A stretch of 6,136 bases of DNA, taken from NCBI GenBank assembly GCA_964613745.1, contig CAZTJA010000144.1:1-6136 (forward strand), given 5' to 3'. Shown here in pieces: positions 1 to 6,136 of this stretch. A program made the position numbers and the translations under genes. Under the pieces are notes generated by a model that ran no database searches, had not been told where the DNA came from, and saw only the letters and a list, made by a program, of their open reading frames with translations. This stretch comes from CAZTJA01 sp964613745 (GTDB lineage Bacteria; Desulfobacterota; Desulfomonilia; Desulfomonilales; Desulfomonilaceae). The number at the start of each line of letters is the position of its first letter. The stretch's first letter is position 1.

Positions 1-596
1 TTGCCGATATGCTCAATGTCGGTCGATTGAATGTTCGTCATGAGGTTTCCAAATCTATCCGTATAAACAATGCTCCCCTGGAGTTCTTTTCCTACGAGCT
101 GAGGTTTTTGGATGGGCAATGTAACGGGATTGGTCACAACGGGACCGATGCTCTCTTCGGGAAAACCAGCGGCGAGTTTTGCCGCTGAATAGGCGAATAT
201 GTCGCGACCGTGAAAAGTAGGTTGTGGAGAAACCGCCATCAGTTCAGGGTTGGTAATTTCTCTCATGACGTAAATTTCTGAATCAGCCAAGAGAAACGTG
301 AAAACACCATTGTCGGGTCCCACAAACCACCCGTATTTCGTTTTCAGGGCAATGCAACGCCTGGTTCCGCCGACTCCGGGGTCGATCACTGCAACGTGAA
401 TGGTTTCCGGGGGGAAATACTCCTTGAGTGCATTGATAACGAGGGCACCGTGAATTATGGAAAACGGCTCAATTTCGTGAGTAATGTCAATTACTCGGCA
501 CTCCGGACAAATCGTCAAGATTACGCCCTTCATTTGCCCAACATACCCGTCTCTTGTTCCGAAATCGGTAGTCAAAGTAATTATTGGACTTTTCAC
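1..596 (-). CDS. SAM hydroxide adenosyltransferase (SAM hydrolase, DUF62 family), 3'-truncated by window edge
   Basis: This reading frame starts at a GTG (complement of 594-596) and stays open to the window edge, giving 198 codons without a stop. Family members usually have about 250-270 residues, so perhaps 60 C-terminal residues are missing. The enzyme class hydrolyses S-adenosylmethionine to adenosine and methionine in the cytoplasm and is related to SAM-dependent fluorinases and chlorinases. Visible signatures are the N-terminal ITLTTDFG (residues 6-13), IDPGVGG (71-77), FVGPDNG (91-97), FHGRD (128-132) and YTDRFGNLMTN (178-188). The Asp-Arg-His set expected for hydrolysis is present as D72, R79 and H129, with the family's Asp-to-Arg spacing of seven. 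The start is supported by an AAAGGAAA Shine-Dalgarno and by the family motif beginning a few residues in; an in-frame TAA lies 19 codons upstream with no ATG, GTG or TTG between. It is divergent from the signalling genes, with no evident functional link. The family call is secure; the physiological role of these enzymes is poorly known. Confidence 0.93.
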   Translation of the reverse strand, partial: MKSPIITLTTDFGTRDGYVGQMKGVILTICPECRVIDITHEIEPFSIIHGALVINALKEYFPPETIHVAVIDPGVGGTRRCIALKTKYGWFVGPDNGVFTFLLADSEIYVMREITNPELMAVSPQPTFHGRDIFAYSAAKLAAGFPEESIGPVVTNPVTLPIQKPQLVGKELQGSIVYTDRFGNLMTNIQSTDIEHIG

Positions 597-600
597 GGTA

Positions 601-608
601 TTTCCTTT
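601..608 (-). promoter_or_regulatory. Ribosome binding site of the SAM hydrolase gene
   Basis: On the minus strand AAAGGAAA precedes the GTG start, with the AGGA core six bases from it. It decides the choice of a non-ATG start codon, since no other start codon lies between this GTG and the in-frame stop upstream. Confidence 0.6.
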
Positions 609-786
609 CGGCTTGTATAAGACGTTTTTTTGCTGCAGGTCTATTCGCTGTTACGATTTTACCGTGAAGAAATCCGATTATGAAGCCCGGTTCATCATTT
701 CCGATGATTGATGGGAAAAATTCAGCAACACACGTGCATATTCTGTTAAGATTTATATAGGTTTGAGCAACCCTTTTTATCGACAT

Positions 787-805
787 CCATTTACATTCCA
801 AATGG
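787..805. repeat. Inverted repeat over the -35 box, possible operator
   Basis: CCATTT (787-792) is repeated in perfect inverted form as AAATGG (800-805) around a seven-base centre. It covers the candidate -35 element, where a dimeric regulator could block or recruit RNA polymerase. Six-base arms can arise by chance, so the regulatory role is an inference. Confidence 0.3.
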
Positions 806-819
806 GAAACTCATATTAT
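790..819 (+). promoter_or_regulatory. Candidate sigma-70-type promoter of the signalling operon
   Basis: TTTACA at 790-795 and TATTAT at 814-819 each match five of six bases of the -35 and -10 consensus, with an 18-base spacer. Transcription would start near 826, giving a leader of about 66 bases that carries a strong Shine-Dalgarno before the first response regulator. This is pattern matching by eye in an AT-rich region, so it is only a candidate. Confidence 0.45.
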
Positions 820-891
820 GTCCAAGGTTCACAAGTATTCAGGGCATAGAACAATCCCGTTTAGCTGCTCAATGCGAAGGAGGACGTTTAC

Positions 892-1839
892 ATGAAAACT
901 GAATCGGAATTGAAAGCTTCAATCCTTGTTGTCGATGATGAGCAGATTGTTCACGAGAGCGTAAGGAGGATTCTCGAAGACGAGGGTTTCGTGATTGACG
1001 GCGCATTCAGGGTTGACGAAGCCATCAACAAGCTCGGACACAAGAGATACGACCTTATCTTAACGGATCTTATGCTCCCTGAACGAAGCGGGATGGATGT
1101 GGTGAAATGGGTAGCCGACAAGTCACCGAACAGCGGTGTGGTTATGTTCACCGGGTACGCAACGGTGGAAACGGTTGTTAAATCAATGAAGCTCGGCGCT
1201 CTCGATTATTTACCCAAACCTTTCACACCTGAAGAATTGCTGCAGACCGTTCGCACGTCTTTGGAAAAAGTCCGTGAAGCCGGATTGCTGGATGAAAAAG
1301 AAAGAATTTACTACGAAGCGGAGAAAGCTCTTAAGACAAGTCTCGACTTGAAAGAGATACTCAGACTGATATGTGAAGGAATCGTGCAGCTCCTACGGGT
1401 TAAGGGCAGCGCACTCTTGCTGTTTAAGAAAAGTGACCAGAGCCTACAGTTTACGTCCTCGTGCGGACTTAGCAGCGAGTATCTCGAAAAGGGCGTACTT
1501 GCCGGAAACAAGAGCATTGCCGACGTATTTGAGACGGGCAAACCGGTTGTTGTTCAGGAAACCGACTTTGATACCAGCCTTCAGTACCCTGCACACGCGA
1601 GAAAAGAGAACATCGCTACTATTTATTCCATACCGTTGAAGGTCGGCGATCAAATTTTGGGTTTTCTCAGGATATACAGTGAGGAAAAGAGGTCCTTTGA
1701 ACCCGATGCGGAAATAGTGGCCAAATTCGCCGAGCAGGCGGCGTATGCAATTGAAAACGCAATGGCTTACGAAAAGATCAAACGAGAAATTGAAGATATT
1801 AAGACGTACATTGCGGGTTCCGGAAACACGAATCAATAG
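892..1839 (+). CDS. Response regulator with REC and GAF domains (first of a tandem pair)
   Basis: The 315-residue protein has two domains. Residues 9-127 form a receiver: acidic pocket D15/D16, phosphoacceptor D59 in LILTDLMLP, switch threonine T87 in MFTGYA, and conserved K109 in the LPKPF loop. After a charged helical linker (about 122-150), residues 150-290 form a GAF domain, a fold that binds small ligands or mediates dimerisation, recognised from the leading SLDLKEILRLICEGIVQLL helix, the IYSIPLKVGDQILGFLRIYS strand pair and the closing AEQAAYAIENA helix. A short helical tail follows. There is no DNA-binding, AAA+, GGDEF, EAL or HD-GYP output domain. The start is fixed by AAGGAGGA seven bases upstream. 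It is the first gene of the probable operon and is likely phosphorylated by one of the two kinases downstream. The GAF ligand is unknown; cysteines C161 and C191 lack counterparts in the paralogue next door. Confidence 0.93.
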   Translation: MKTESELKASILVVDDEQIVHESVRRILEDEGFVIDGAFRVDEAINKLGHKRYDLILTDLMLPERSGMDVVKWVADKSPNSGVVMFTGYATVETVVKSMKLGALDYLPKPFTPEELLQTVRTSLEKVREAGLLDEKERIYYEAEKALKTSLDLKEILRLICEGIVQLLRVKGSALLLFKKSDQSLQFTSSCGLSSEYLEKGVLAGNKSIADVFETGKPVVVQETDFDTSLQYPAHARKENIATIYSIPLKVGDQILGFLRIYSEEKRSFEPDAEIVAKFAEQAAYAIENAMAYEKIKREIEDIKTYIAGSGNTNQ

Positions 1840-1904
1840 CGGCGATCGGGGCACGTTGATATGGACCTGTTCAATTCTGTTACCACAAGACACGGAGAGC
1901 AAAC

Positions 1905-2846
1905 ATGGAAAACCGCAAAATAAAGATCTTGGTGGTTGACGATGAAGACATAGTTTTGGAAAGCCTGACGAGGCTTTTTGCTGAAGAGGGATATGAGACA
2001 AAGACTTGCCCTGAAGCTGAAGAGGGATTTGATGCCGTATTGCAGGGCAACTTCGATCTTTTATTGACGGATCTAAAGATGCCCGGAGTAGACGGATTGA
2101 AGCTCATTGATGCATCCGTCACGGCGGAACCCGACATGCCGATTATCGTGTTGACGGCCTACCCTTCAGTGGATTCCGCGATAAAAGTAATGCGCATGGG
2201 AGCCGTTGATTACATTCCAAAGCCTTTCGTTCCGGAGCAGCTTCTGGAATCAGTAAGGGGAGCTCTCAAGGAGAGATCCCGACGTCTCAAGAAGAATTTC
2301 AGGGATCAGGTGTTTGTTGAAGTTCGCAAATCCATAGCTTCAACGCTTAATCTTCACAAAGTTTTCGATTATATTGTGAGCGGTGTTATAAAGGGTATGC
2401 AGGCGAAAGCGGCTGCGCTGAGCATGTATGACGGAAAACAAAGAATTTTCCGTTTGATGAACTCCAGCGGCATCAGCCGGGATTACCTTGCAAGGCAGTG
2501 GGATGAGTCATCCGAAATGTCCCAATCAGTTGCCGATCGAAAGCCTCATGTTATAGAAAATATGCAACACTCCGTTGAGCCGTATGCGCAAATTGCTCAA
2601 CGTGAAGGGATCGGGTCAGCTCTGAGCCTGCCGCTCGTGGTTGGAGACCGGGTAATCGGGGTGCTCCAGGTGTTTGATTCTCAGAATTCTGCATTTAACC
2701 GTGAAGAAACGGAATACTTGAAAAGTTTTTCGGAAGAGGCAGTTTTGCAGATTCAGAATGCCCGCAAATTTGATGACGTGAAGAACGAATTCGATGTGCT
2801 TAGAGACGATCTTTGGGAATACCTGGACAAGCTCGATTGGGAGTAG
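1905..2846 (+). CDS. Response regulator with REC and GAF domains (second of the tandem pair)
   Basis: This 313-residue protein aligns end to end with its upstream neighbour. The receiver (residues 6-122) has D12/D13 in the acidic pocket, phosphoacceptor D56 in LLLTDLKMPG, T84 in VLTAYP and K106 in IPKPF, so it should be competent for phosphotransfer. A linker rich in Arg and Lys (122-142) leads to a GAF domain at about 145-287, with the matching landmarks STLNLHKVFDYIVSGVIKGM, SLPLVVGDRVIGVLQVFD and EEAVLQIQNA. The acidic tail ends in WEYLDKLDWE and contains no output domain. The gene lies 65 bases after the first regulator, with GGAG at 1894-1897 before its ATG and no terminator between. Conserved order with diverged GAF residues suggests an old duplication, with each copy possibly binding a different signal or partner. 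Confidence 0.93.
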   Translation: MENRKIKILVVDDEDIVLESLTRLFAEEGYETKTCPEAEEGFDAVLQGNFDLLLTDLKMPGVDGLKLIDASVTAEPDMPIIVLTAYPSVDSAIKVMRMGAVDYIPKPFVPEQLLESVRGALKERSRRLKKNFRDQVFVEVRKSIASTLNLHKVFDYIVSGVIKGMQAKAAALSMYDGKQRIFRLMNSSGISRDYLARQWDESSEMSQSVADRKPHVIENMQHSVEPYAQIAQREGIGSALSLPLVVGDRVIGVLQVFDSQNSAFNREETEYLKSFSEEAVLQIQNARKFDDVKNEFDVLRDDLWEYLDKLDWE

Positions 2847-2883
2847 GCGGCCGGCATCAAATCAATGACGATCAAACGGCGGC

Positions 2884-4560
2884 ATGCCATGGGAGAAGAG
2901 GGAGATCGCTCCTCAACCTATACATGGAATTGACGGCTCTCCGAATCAGCTCGATCCGATTAAAGAATCCGGGTTTTGGCAAGCTGCGTCTCGTATAGCT
3001 CCGGCTGTCGCAAGCCGTAGATCACGACTTTCATTCAAGAATCGTATACTCACCAATACGCTGCTGCTCATCATAGGGCTGATCGGCGTCATTGGTCTGG
3101 CTCTCGAACTCGCCGTTTTTCCGCTCATCAAGGGTGAAGAGTCGGCCATTCTCAACCTTAAGCTCATTCACTTCGCAAGCAGTATAGTACTCATTCTCGT
3201 TAGCCTCGTGTTTATTCAATTCATCAGCAAAAAGATAACACAGCCATTGAGCGAACTTACAAATCGAGCGGACCAAATAACCCGAGAAGCAGCTTCTTAC
3301 TTTGATGCGACAAACGACCCAAGTCCCGCTGCAAGCTGGGATCAAGACCCGAATCCATCCATTAACGAGATCGATCGCTTAACTTTGTCCTTCAATCGTA
3401 TGTTGGATCAATTGTCTGCATCTGAAGCTCGTCTGAGAGAGTCTGAAGACAAGTACCGTTTCCTATTTAACAATGGTCCGTCCCCAATTTTCGTGATCGA
3501 CGCCGAGACGAAGATGATTCTGGATGTGAATACCAGAGCCGAAGAAGAGTATCAGTATTCACGTGCCGAGTTTTTGCGGATGAATTTTGCCGATTTGGGT
3601 CCCGAAAGGCACAGGGAACAGACACTCAGTACGCTCCAGCATTTGTTTCCGGATGAAGTCACGCTTTTGCCTATTCAGCACCACAAACGCAAAGACGGTT
3701 CCATCTTTATGATCAGCTATCAGGCGTCGCTCAACACGTTCCACAATCGGCCTGCGGTTATTGCTGCGGTATGGGATGTTACGGAACGAATAGAGAAACA
3801 TACGAAATTCATTCAAACGGCGAAGATGGCGACACTTGGGGAAATGGCCACGGGTATAGCTCATGAACTTAATCAACCTTTGAGCATTGTTCGACTGGGA
3901 TGTGATTACCTGCAGAAAAAAATCCGCGTTAACCAAAGCTTTACACAGGAAGATCTCATTCATCTTCTCAAGGAGCTATCGATAAGTGTTGATCGGGCTT
4001 CGAAGATTATCAATCACCTCCGGCAATTCGGTCGAGTTGCCGACGGGACGATGCATGCGGTTGATTTGCGGGATCCCATTTCGAACATTTTTGAATTACT
4101 CGGCAGACAATTGGCGGCTTCGGGTATAGAATGGGATCTCAAATTTGCTGATGACGTTCCCAAGATTCTCGGTGACGTGAACAGACTGGAACAGGTCTTC
4201 ATCAATTTGATCCTCAATTCGAAGGACGCTATGTTGTCCTGGGAAATCGAAACCAAACGATCCTTTCCAAAGATCATTCGAATTCGGACCTTTCAGGAAA
4301 GAGGCTTTGCGGTGGCTGTGGTATCGGACACGGGACCCGGAATAAGTAAAGATATCAGCAGCAAGATATTCGAACCGTTCTTTACCACAAAGAGAATCGG
4401 TGAAGGTACCGGTTTGGGTCTTTCAATCAGTTACGGAATAATCAAAGAACATCATGGGATTATTGAGGTAGACACCTCTGCGACTCAGGGTGCTCAATTT
4501 CGTTTGAGCTTCCCTCCGATGAAAGCGGAAAGTGGACATGACAAAAATACTCGTAGTTGA
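2884..4560 (+). CDS. Membrane histidine kinase, TM-TM-HAMP-PAS-HisKA-HATPase
   Basis: This 558-residue sensor kinase has a cytoplasmic N-terminal tail of about 55 residues that ends in a basic patch, TM1 at about 57-82, a loop of only about 11 residues, TM2 at about 94-115, a HAMP-like linker (116-178) and a PAS domain (about 184-305, ending in AAVWDVTERIEKH). The HisKA domain (308-385) carries the phosphorylatable H327 in GIAHELNQPL. The HATPase domain (about 430-545) shows the N box (N441, N445), the G1 box DTGPG at 482-486, the F box FEPFFTTK at 496-503 and the G2 box GEGTGLGL. The NQPL H-box resembles NtrB/DctB-type kinases, yet no NtrC-type regulator is present. The start is the only in-frame ATG before TM1 and follows an in-frame TGA at 2866-2868. 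It lacks a clear Shine-Dalgarno, so coupling to the gene ending 37 bases upstream is likely. The signal is unknown. Confidence 0.92.
   Translation: MPWEKREIAPQPIHGIDGSPNQLDPIKESGFWQAASRIAPAVASRRSRLSFKNRILTNTLLLIIGLIGVIGLALELAVFPLIKGEESAILNLKLIHFASSIVLILVSLVFIQFISKKITQPLSELTNRADQITREAASYFDATNDPSPAASWDQDPNPSINEIDRLTLSFNRMLDQLSASEARLRESEDKYRFLFNNGPSPIFVIDAETKMILDVNTRAEEEYQYSRAEFLRMNFADLGPERHREQTLSTLQHLFPDEVTLLPIQHHKRKDGSIFMISYQASLNTFHNRPAVIAAVWDVTERIEKHTKFIQTAKMATLGEMATGIAHELNQPLSIVRLGCDYLQKKIRVNQSFTQEDLIHLLKELSISVDRASKIINHLRQFGRVADGTMHAVDLRDPISNIFELLGRQLAASGIEWDLKFADDVPKILGDVNRLEQVFINLILNSKDAMLSWEIETKRSFPKIIRIRTFQERGFAVAVVSDTGPGISKDISSKIFEPFFTTKRIGEGTGLGLSISYGIIKEHHGIIEVDTSATQGAQFRLSFPPMKAESGHDKNTRS
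4527..4532 (+). promoter_or_regulatory. Ribosome binding site choosing the ATG of the second kinase
   Basis: GGAAAG lies five bases before the ATG at 4538, inside the end of the preceding kinase gene. The longer alternative GTG at 4532 would overlap this site and add only two residues before the standard receiver start MTKILVVDDEE, so the ATG is preferred. Confidence 0.5.
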
Positions 4561-6052
4561 CGATGAAGAAAGCATCAGGAATCTGATGCGGATGAATCTC
4601 GAATTAGACGGGTACGAAGTGCATTGCGCACCCGACGGAGAAGTCGCCCTTGAGCTATTTAAGCGTGAGCTGCCGGATGTTGTGCTGCTCGATGTGAAGA
4701 TGCCCGGCATGAGCGGCATTGAAGTATTGAGTAAGATGAGGTCGATAGATCCCGATCCTGAGATCATCATTTTTACGGGCCACGGCGATATGGATATGGC
4801 CGTTGAATGTTTGAGGAAGCAGGCTTCAAATTTCCTGACGAAACCAATAAGTGAGGAGTTGCTGTCATTATCGCTCAAACGATCACTTGAGAAACTTCAT
4901 TTAAAAAGGAAGCTCAAACAGTATACATACAATCTGGAAACACTGGTCAGGGAAGCCAACGTGGAACTAGAGAGGGCTTATTCGTTTCGAGAAAACATCA
5001 TTGAGAACTCTCCCGATGCAATTGTGTGTATTCGCAAGGGCGGAGAGATCATAATTTTTAATTCCGCTGCGGAAAAACTGCTCAATTACACAAAAACCGA
5101 AGTCATAGGCATTATGAACATTGTTGACTTGTATCCGCCGGGAGTTGCCAAGAAAATTATGAAGGATTTGAGGAGCGACGACTTCGGAGGCCCCGGGATT
5201 CTCCAGAAACGGGAAATGGCGCTGTTGGACAAAGACGGAAACCAAATACCGGTATTTATATCAGCGGCTATTCTTTACGACCATTGTCGTGAAGCCGGTT
5301 CGATGGGGGTATTTACGGATCTGCGGGAACGAAAGCAGCTCGAAAAGCAGCTTCTCAGATCCGAAAAGCTTTCCTCTTTGGGAAAACTGTCTGCCGGTAT
5401 CGCCCATGAGATTAATCAGCCGTTGACGGGAATACTCACCTTTGCTCATTTGCTTATGAAGAAGTTTCAAGGAGATGAGCAAACCACCAAGGACTTATCG
5501 ATCATCGTCCGGGAAACCACTCGAATAAAGAGCATTGTGCAGGGAATTCTCGATTTCGCACGGGAATCCCCGATGGAGAAAAAACCTCTTCAGATAGCCA
5601 AGGTGTTGGACCGAACCCTTGAGATGATCATTCATCAGCAGCGTTTTTTTGGGATTGAATTGAGCAAAAAATTTGGTGATACCCCGGACGTGGTGGTGGA
5701 CGGGAACCTCATGGAACAGGTGTTTATGAACATCATACTGAATGCAGTTGAGGCCATGCAGGGCAAAGGAAAACTCACCATCAGAACGGATAAGGTAAAG
5801 GATGCGGTGGAAATAGAATTTGCGGATACCGGTCCGGGCATAGCAGACGACATCGTCGATAAAGTGTTTGATCCGTTCTTTACAACGAAGGATTCATCCG
5901 AAGGGACCGGTATGGGTTTGGGATTGGCGGTCAGCTACGGAATTGTTAAGAATCACGGCGGTGATATTCAGGTCTCCGGGAAAGTCGGGAAAGGGGCGTC
6001 GTTTATTATTCGTCTGCCGTTGGCGCAGGACGGCAGGGTTGTTGTTGAGTGA
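4538..6052 (+). CDS. Soluble hybrid histidine kinase, REC-PAS-HisKA-HATPase
   Basis: This 504-residue protein has no membrane segment. Domains in order: a receiver (1-118) with D8/D9, phosphoacceptor D52 in VLLDVKMPG, T80 in IIIFTGHGD and K102 in FLTKP; a Lys/Glu-rich coiled coil (about 112-150); a PAS domain (about 150-265, from RENIIENSPDAIVCI to GVFTDLRERKQLEK); HisKA (275-345) with H290 in GIAHEINQPL; and HATPase (about 385-496) with N398 and N402, the G1 box DTGPG at 430-434, the F box FDPFFTTK and the G2 box EGTGMGLGL. An N-terminal receiver means another kinase can control this one; the membrane kinase just upstream is the obvious candidate. The gene overlaps that kinase by 23 bases in another frame, implying tight co-expression. 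A GTG at 4532 is an alternative start. There is no HPt domain, so its target is probably one of the REC-GAF proteins or a regulator elsewhere. Confidence 0.93.
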   Translation: MTKILVVDDEESIRNLMRMNLELDGYEVHCAPDGEVALELFKRELPDVVLLDVKMPGMSGIEVLSKMRSIDPDPEIIIFTGHGDMDMAVECLRKQASNFLTKPISEELLSLSLKRSLEKLHLKRKLKQYTYNLETLVREANVELERAYSFRENIIENSPDAIVCIRKGGEIIIFNSAAEKLLNYTKTEVIGIMNIVDLYPPGVAKKIMKDLRSDDFGGPGILQKREMALLDKDGNQIPVFISAAILYDHCREAGSMGVFTDLRERKQLEKQLLRSEKLSSLGKLSAGIAHEINQPLTGILTFAHLLMKKFQGDEQTTKDLSIIVRETTRIKSIVQGILDFARESPMEKKPLQIAKVLDRTLEMIIHQQRFFGIELSKKFGDTPDVVVDGNLMEQVFMNIILNAVEAMQGKGKLTIRTDKVKDAVEIEFADTGPGIADDIVDKVFDPFFTTKDSSEGTGMGLGLAVSYGIVKNHGGDIQVSGKVGKGASFIIRLPLAQDGRVVVE

Positions 6053-6097
6053 GACGGCGCTGGGACCAAGTTTTATAGCAGTATGGGTAATGTCGGT

Positions 6098-6130
6098 GAA
6101 GGCCGCTCCAGGCTTTTGGCCTTTTTCTTT
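6098..6130 (+). terminator. Probable rho-independent terminator of the signalling operon
   Basis: AAGGCC (6099-6104) pairs with GGCCTT (6118-6123) around a 13-base loop, with one possible further G-U pair at the base. The 3' arm runs into a T-rich tract (TTTTTCTTT, 6122-6130). It begins about 45 bases after the last stop codon, as expected for the end of the transcription unit. The stem is short and the loop rather long, which limits confidence. Confidence 0.6.
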
Positions 6131-6136
6131 GCGGGG

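Larger units (their letters stand above)
597..891. other. Divergent intergenic region between SAM hydrolase and signalling genes
   Basis: This 295-base stretch separates two divergent genes and must hold promoters for both. I see a plus-strand sigma-70-like promoter (790-819), a palindrome over its -35 box (787-805), and Shine-Dalgarno sequences at each end, including AAGGAGGA at 877-884, seven bases before the ATG at 892. I found no convincing promoter for the minus-strand gene, no sigma-54 site and no RNA gene. A minus-strand open frame running from 801 into the SAM hydrolase gene is judged to be chance. Confidence 0.6.

Noticed and set aside
692..707. Short hairpin TCATC/GATGA in the intergenic region
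   Set aside because: The stem has five pairs, is AT-rich and has no T tract, so it is too weak for a terminator or operator claim.
396..711. Two plus-strand frames of about 75 codons
   Set aside because: Both lie largely opposite the SAM hydrolase gene or in the intergenic region and show no domain or Shine-Dalgarno; they are antisense shadows.
487..801. 104-codon minus-strand frame upstream of and overlapping the SAM hydrolase gene
   Set aside because: It overlaps the SAM hydrolase coding region in another frame, resembles no family I know, and the SAM hydrolase has a convincing start and Shine-Dalgarno of its own. It is probably a chance frame.
597..891. Sigma-54 promoter, which the NQPL-type kinases made worth seeking
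   Set aside because: I found no TGGCAC-N5-TTGCA-like pair in this region on either strand.
1840..1904. Possible terminator or separate promoter between the two REC-GAF genes
   Set aside because: There is no hairpin followed by T residues and no convincing -35/-10 pair, so read-through of one transcript is the simpler reading.
1444..2001. 185-codon minus-strand frame across the two REC-GAF genes
   Set aside because: It lies antisense to two clear coding regions and has a low-complexity translation with no recognisable motif.
4423..4878. 151-codon minus-strand frame at the kinase junction
   Set aside because: It is antisense to the HATPase end and the REC start of real genes; its Ser-rich translation is typical of the opposite strand of such genes.
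1..6136. CRISPR arrays, insertion sequences, tRNA genes or attachment sites
   Set aside because: I saw no spaced direct repeats, transposase or integrase motifs, or tRNA-like cloverleaf sequence in the window.

Overview
The window looks like chromosomal DNA from a free-living Gram-negative bacterium, roughly half G+C. The density of PAS/GAF/REC signalling genes and the style of the kinases would suit Desulfobacterota (the former Deltaproteobacteria), but no marker gene here proves this, so the taxonomic reading is weak. I see no mobile element, CRISPR array, tRNA or rRNA.

Layout. On the minus strand, positions 1-596 hold the first three quarters or so of a SAM hydroxide adenosyltransferase (SAM hydrolase, DUF62 family); its 3' end lies outside the window. 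A divergent intergenic region (597-891) follows, with a plausible sigma-70-type promoter (790-819) and a small palindrome over its -35 box. Four plus-strand genes follow with short gaps or overlap: two paralogous response regulators with REC-GAF architecture (892-1839 and 1905-2846), a membrane histidine kinase with two TM segments, HAMP, PAS, HisKA and HATPase (2884-4560), and a soluble kinase with REC, coiled coil, PAS, HisKA and HATPase (4538-6052). The two kinase genes overlap. A hairpin followed by a T-rich tract (6098-6130) probably ends transcription.

How the genes may work together. The four genes look like one transcription unit for a multi-component phosphorelay. It has two kinase cores, both with the AHE(L/I)NQPL H-box seen in NtrB/DctB-like kinases, and three receiver domains, all with intact phosphorylation residues. 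None of the four proteins has a DNA-binding, AAA+, GGDEF/EAL or HPt domain. Output must therefore go through a partner encoded elsewhere, through the GAF domains, or through control of the second kinase by its own receiver. The membrane kinase has almost no extracytoplasmic loop, so it probably senses within the membrane or through its cytoplasmic PAS domain. The SAM hydrolase is divergent and probably unrelated in function.

The domain calls are solid. The wiring, the promoter and the operator are inferences.
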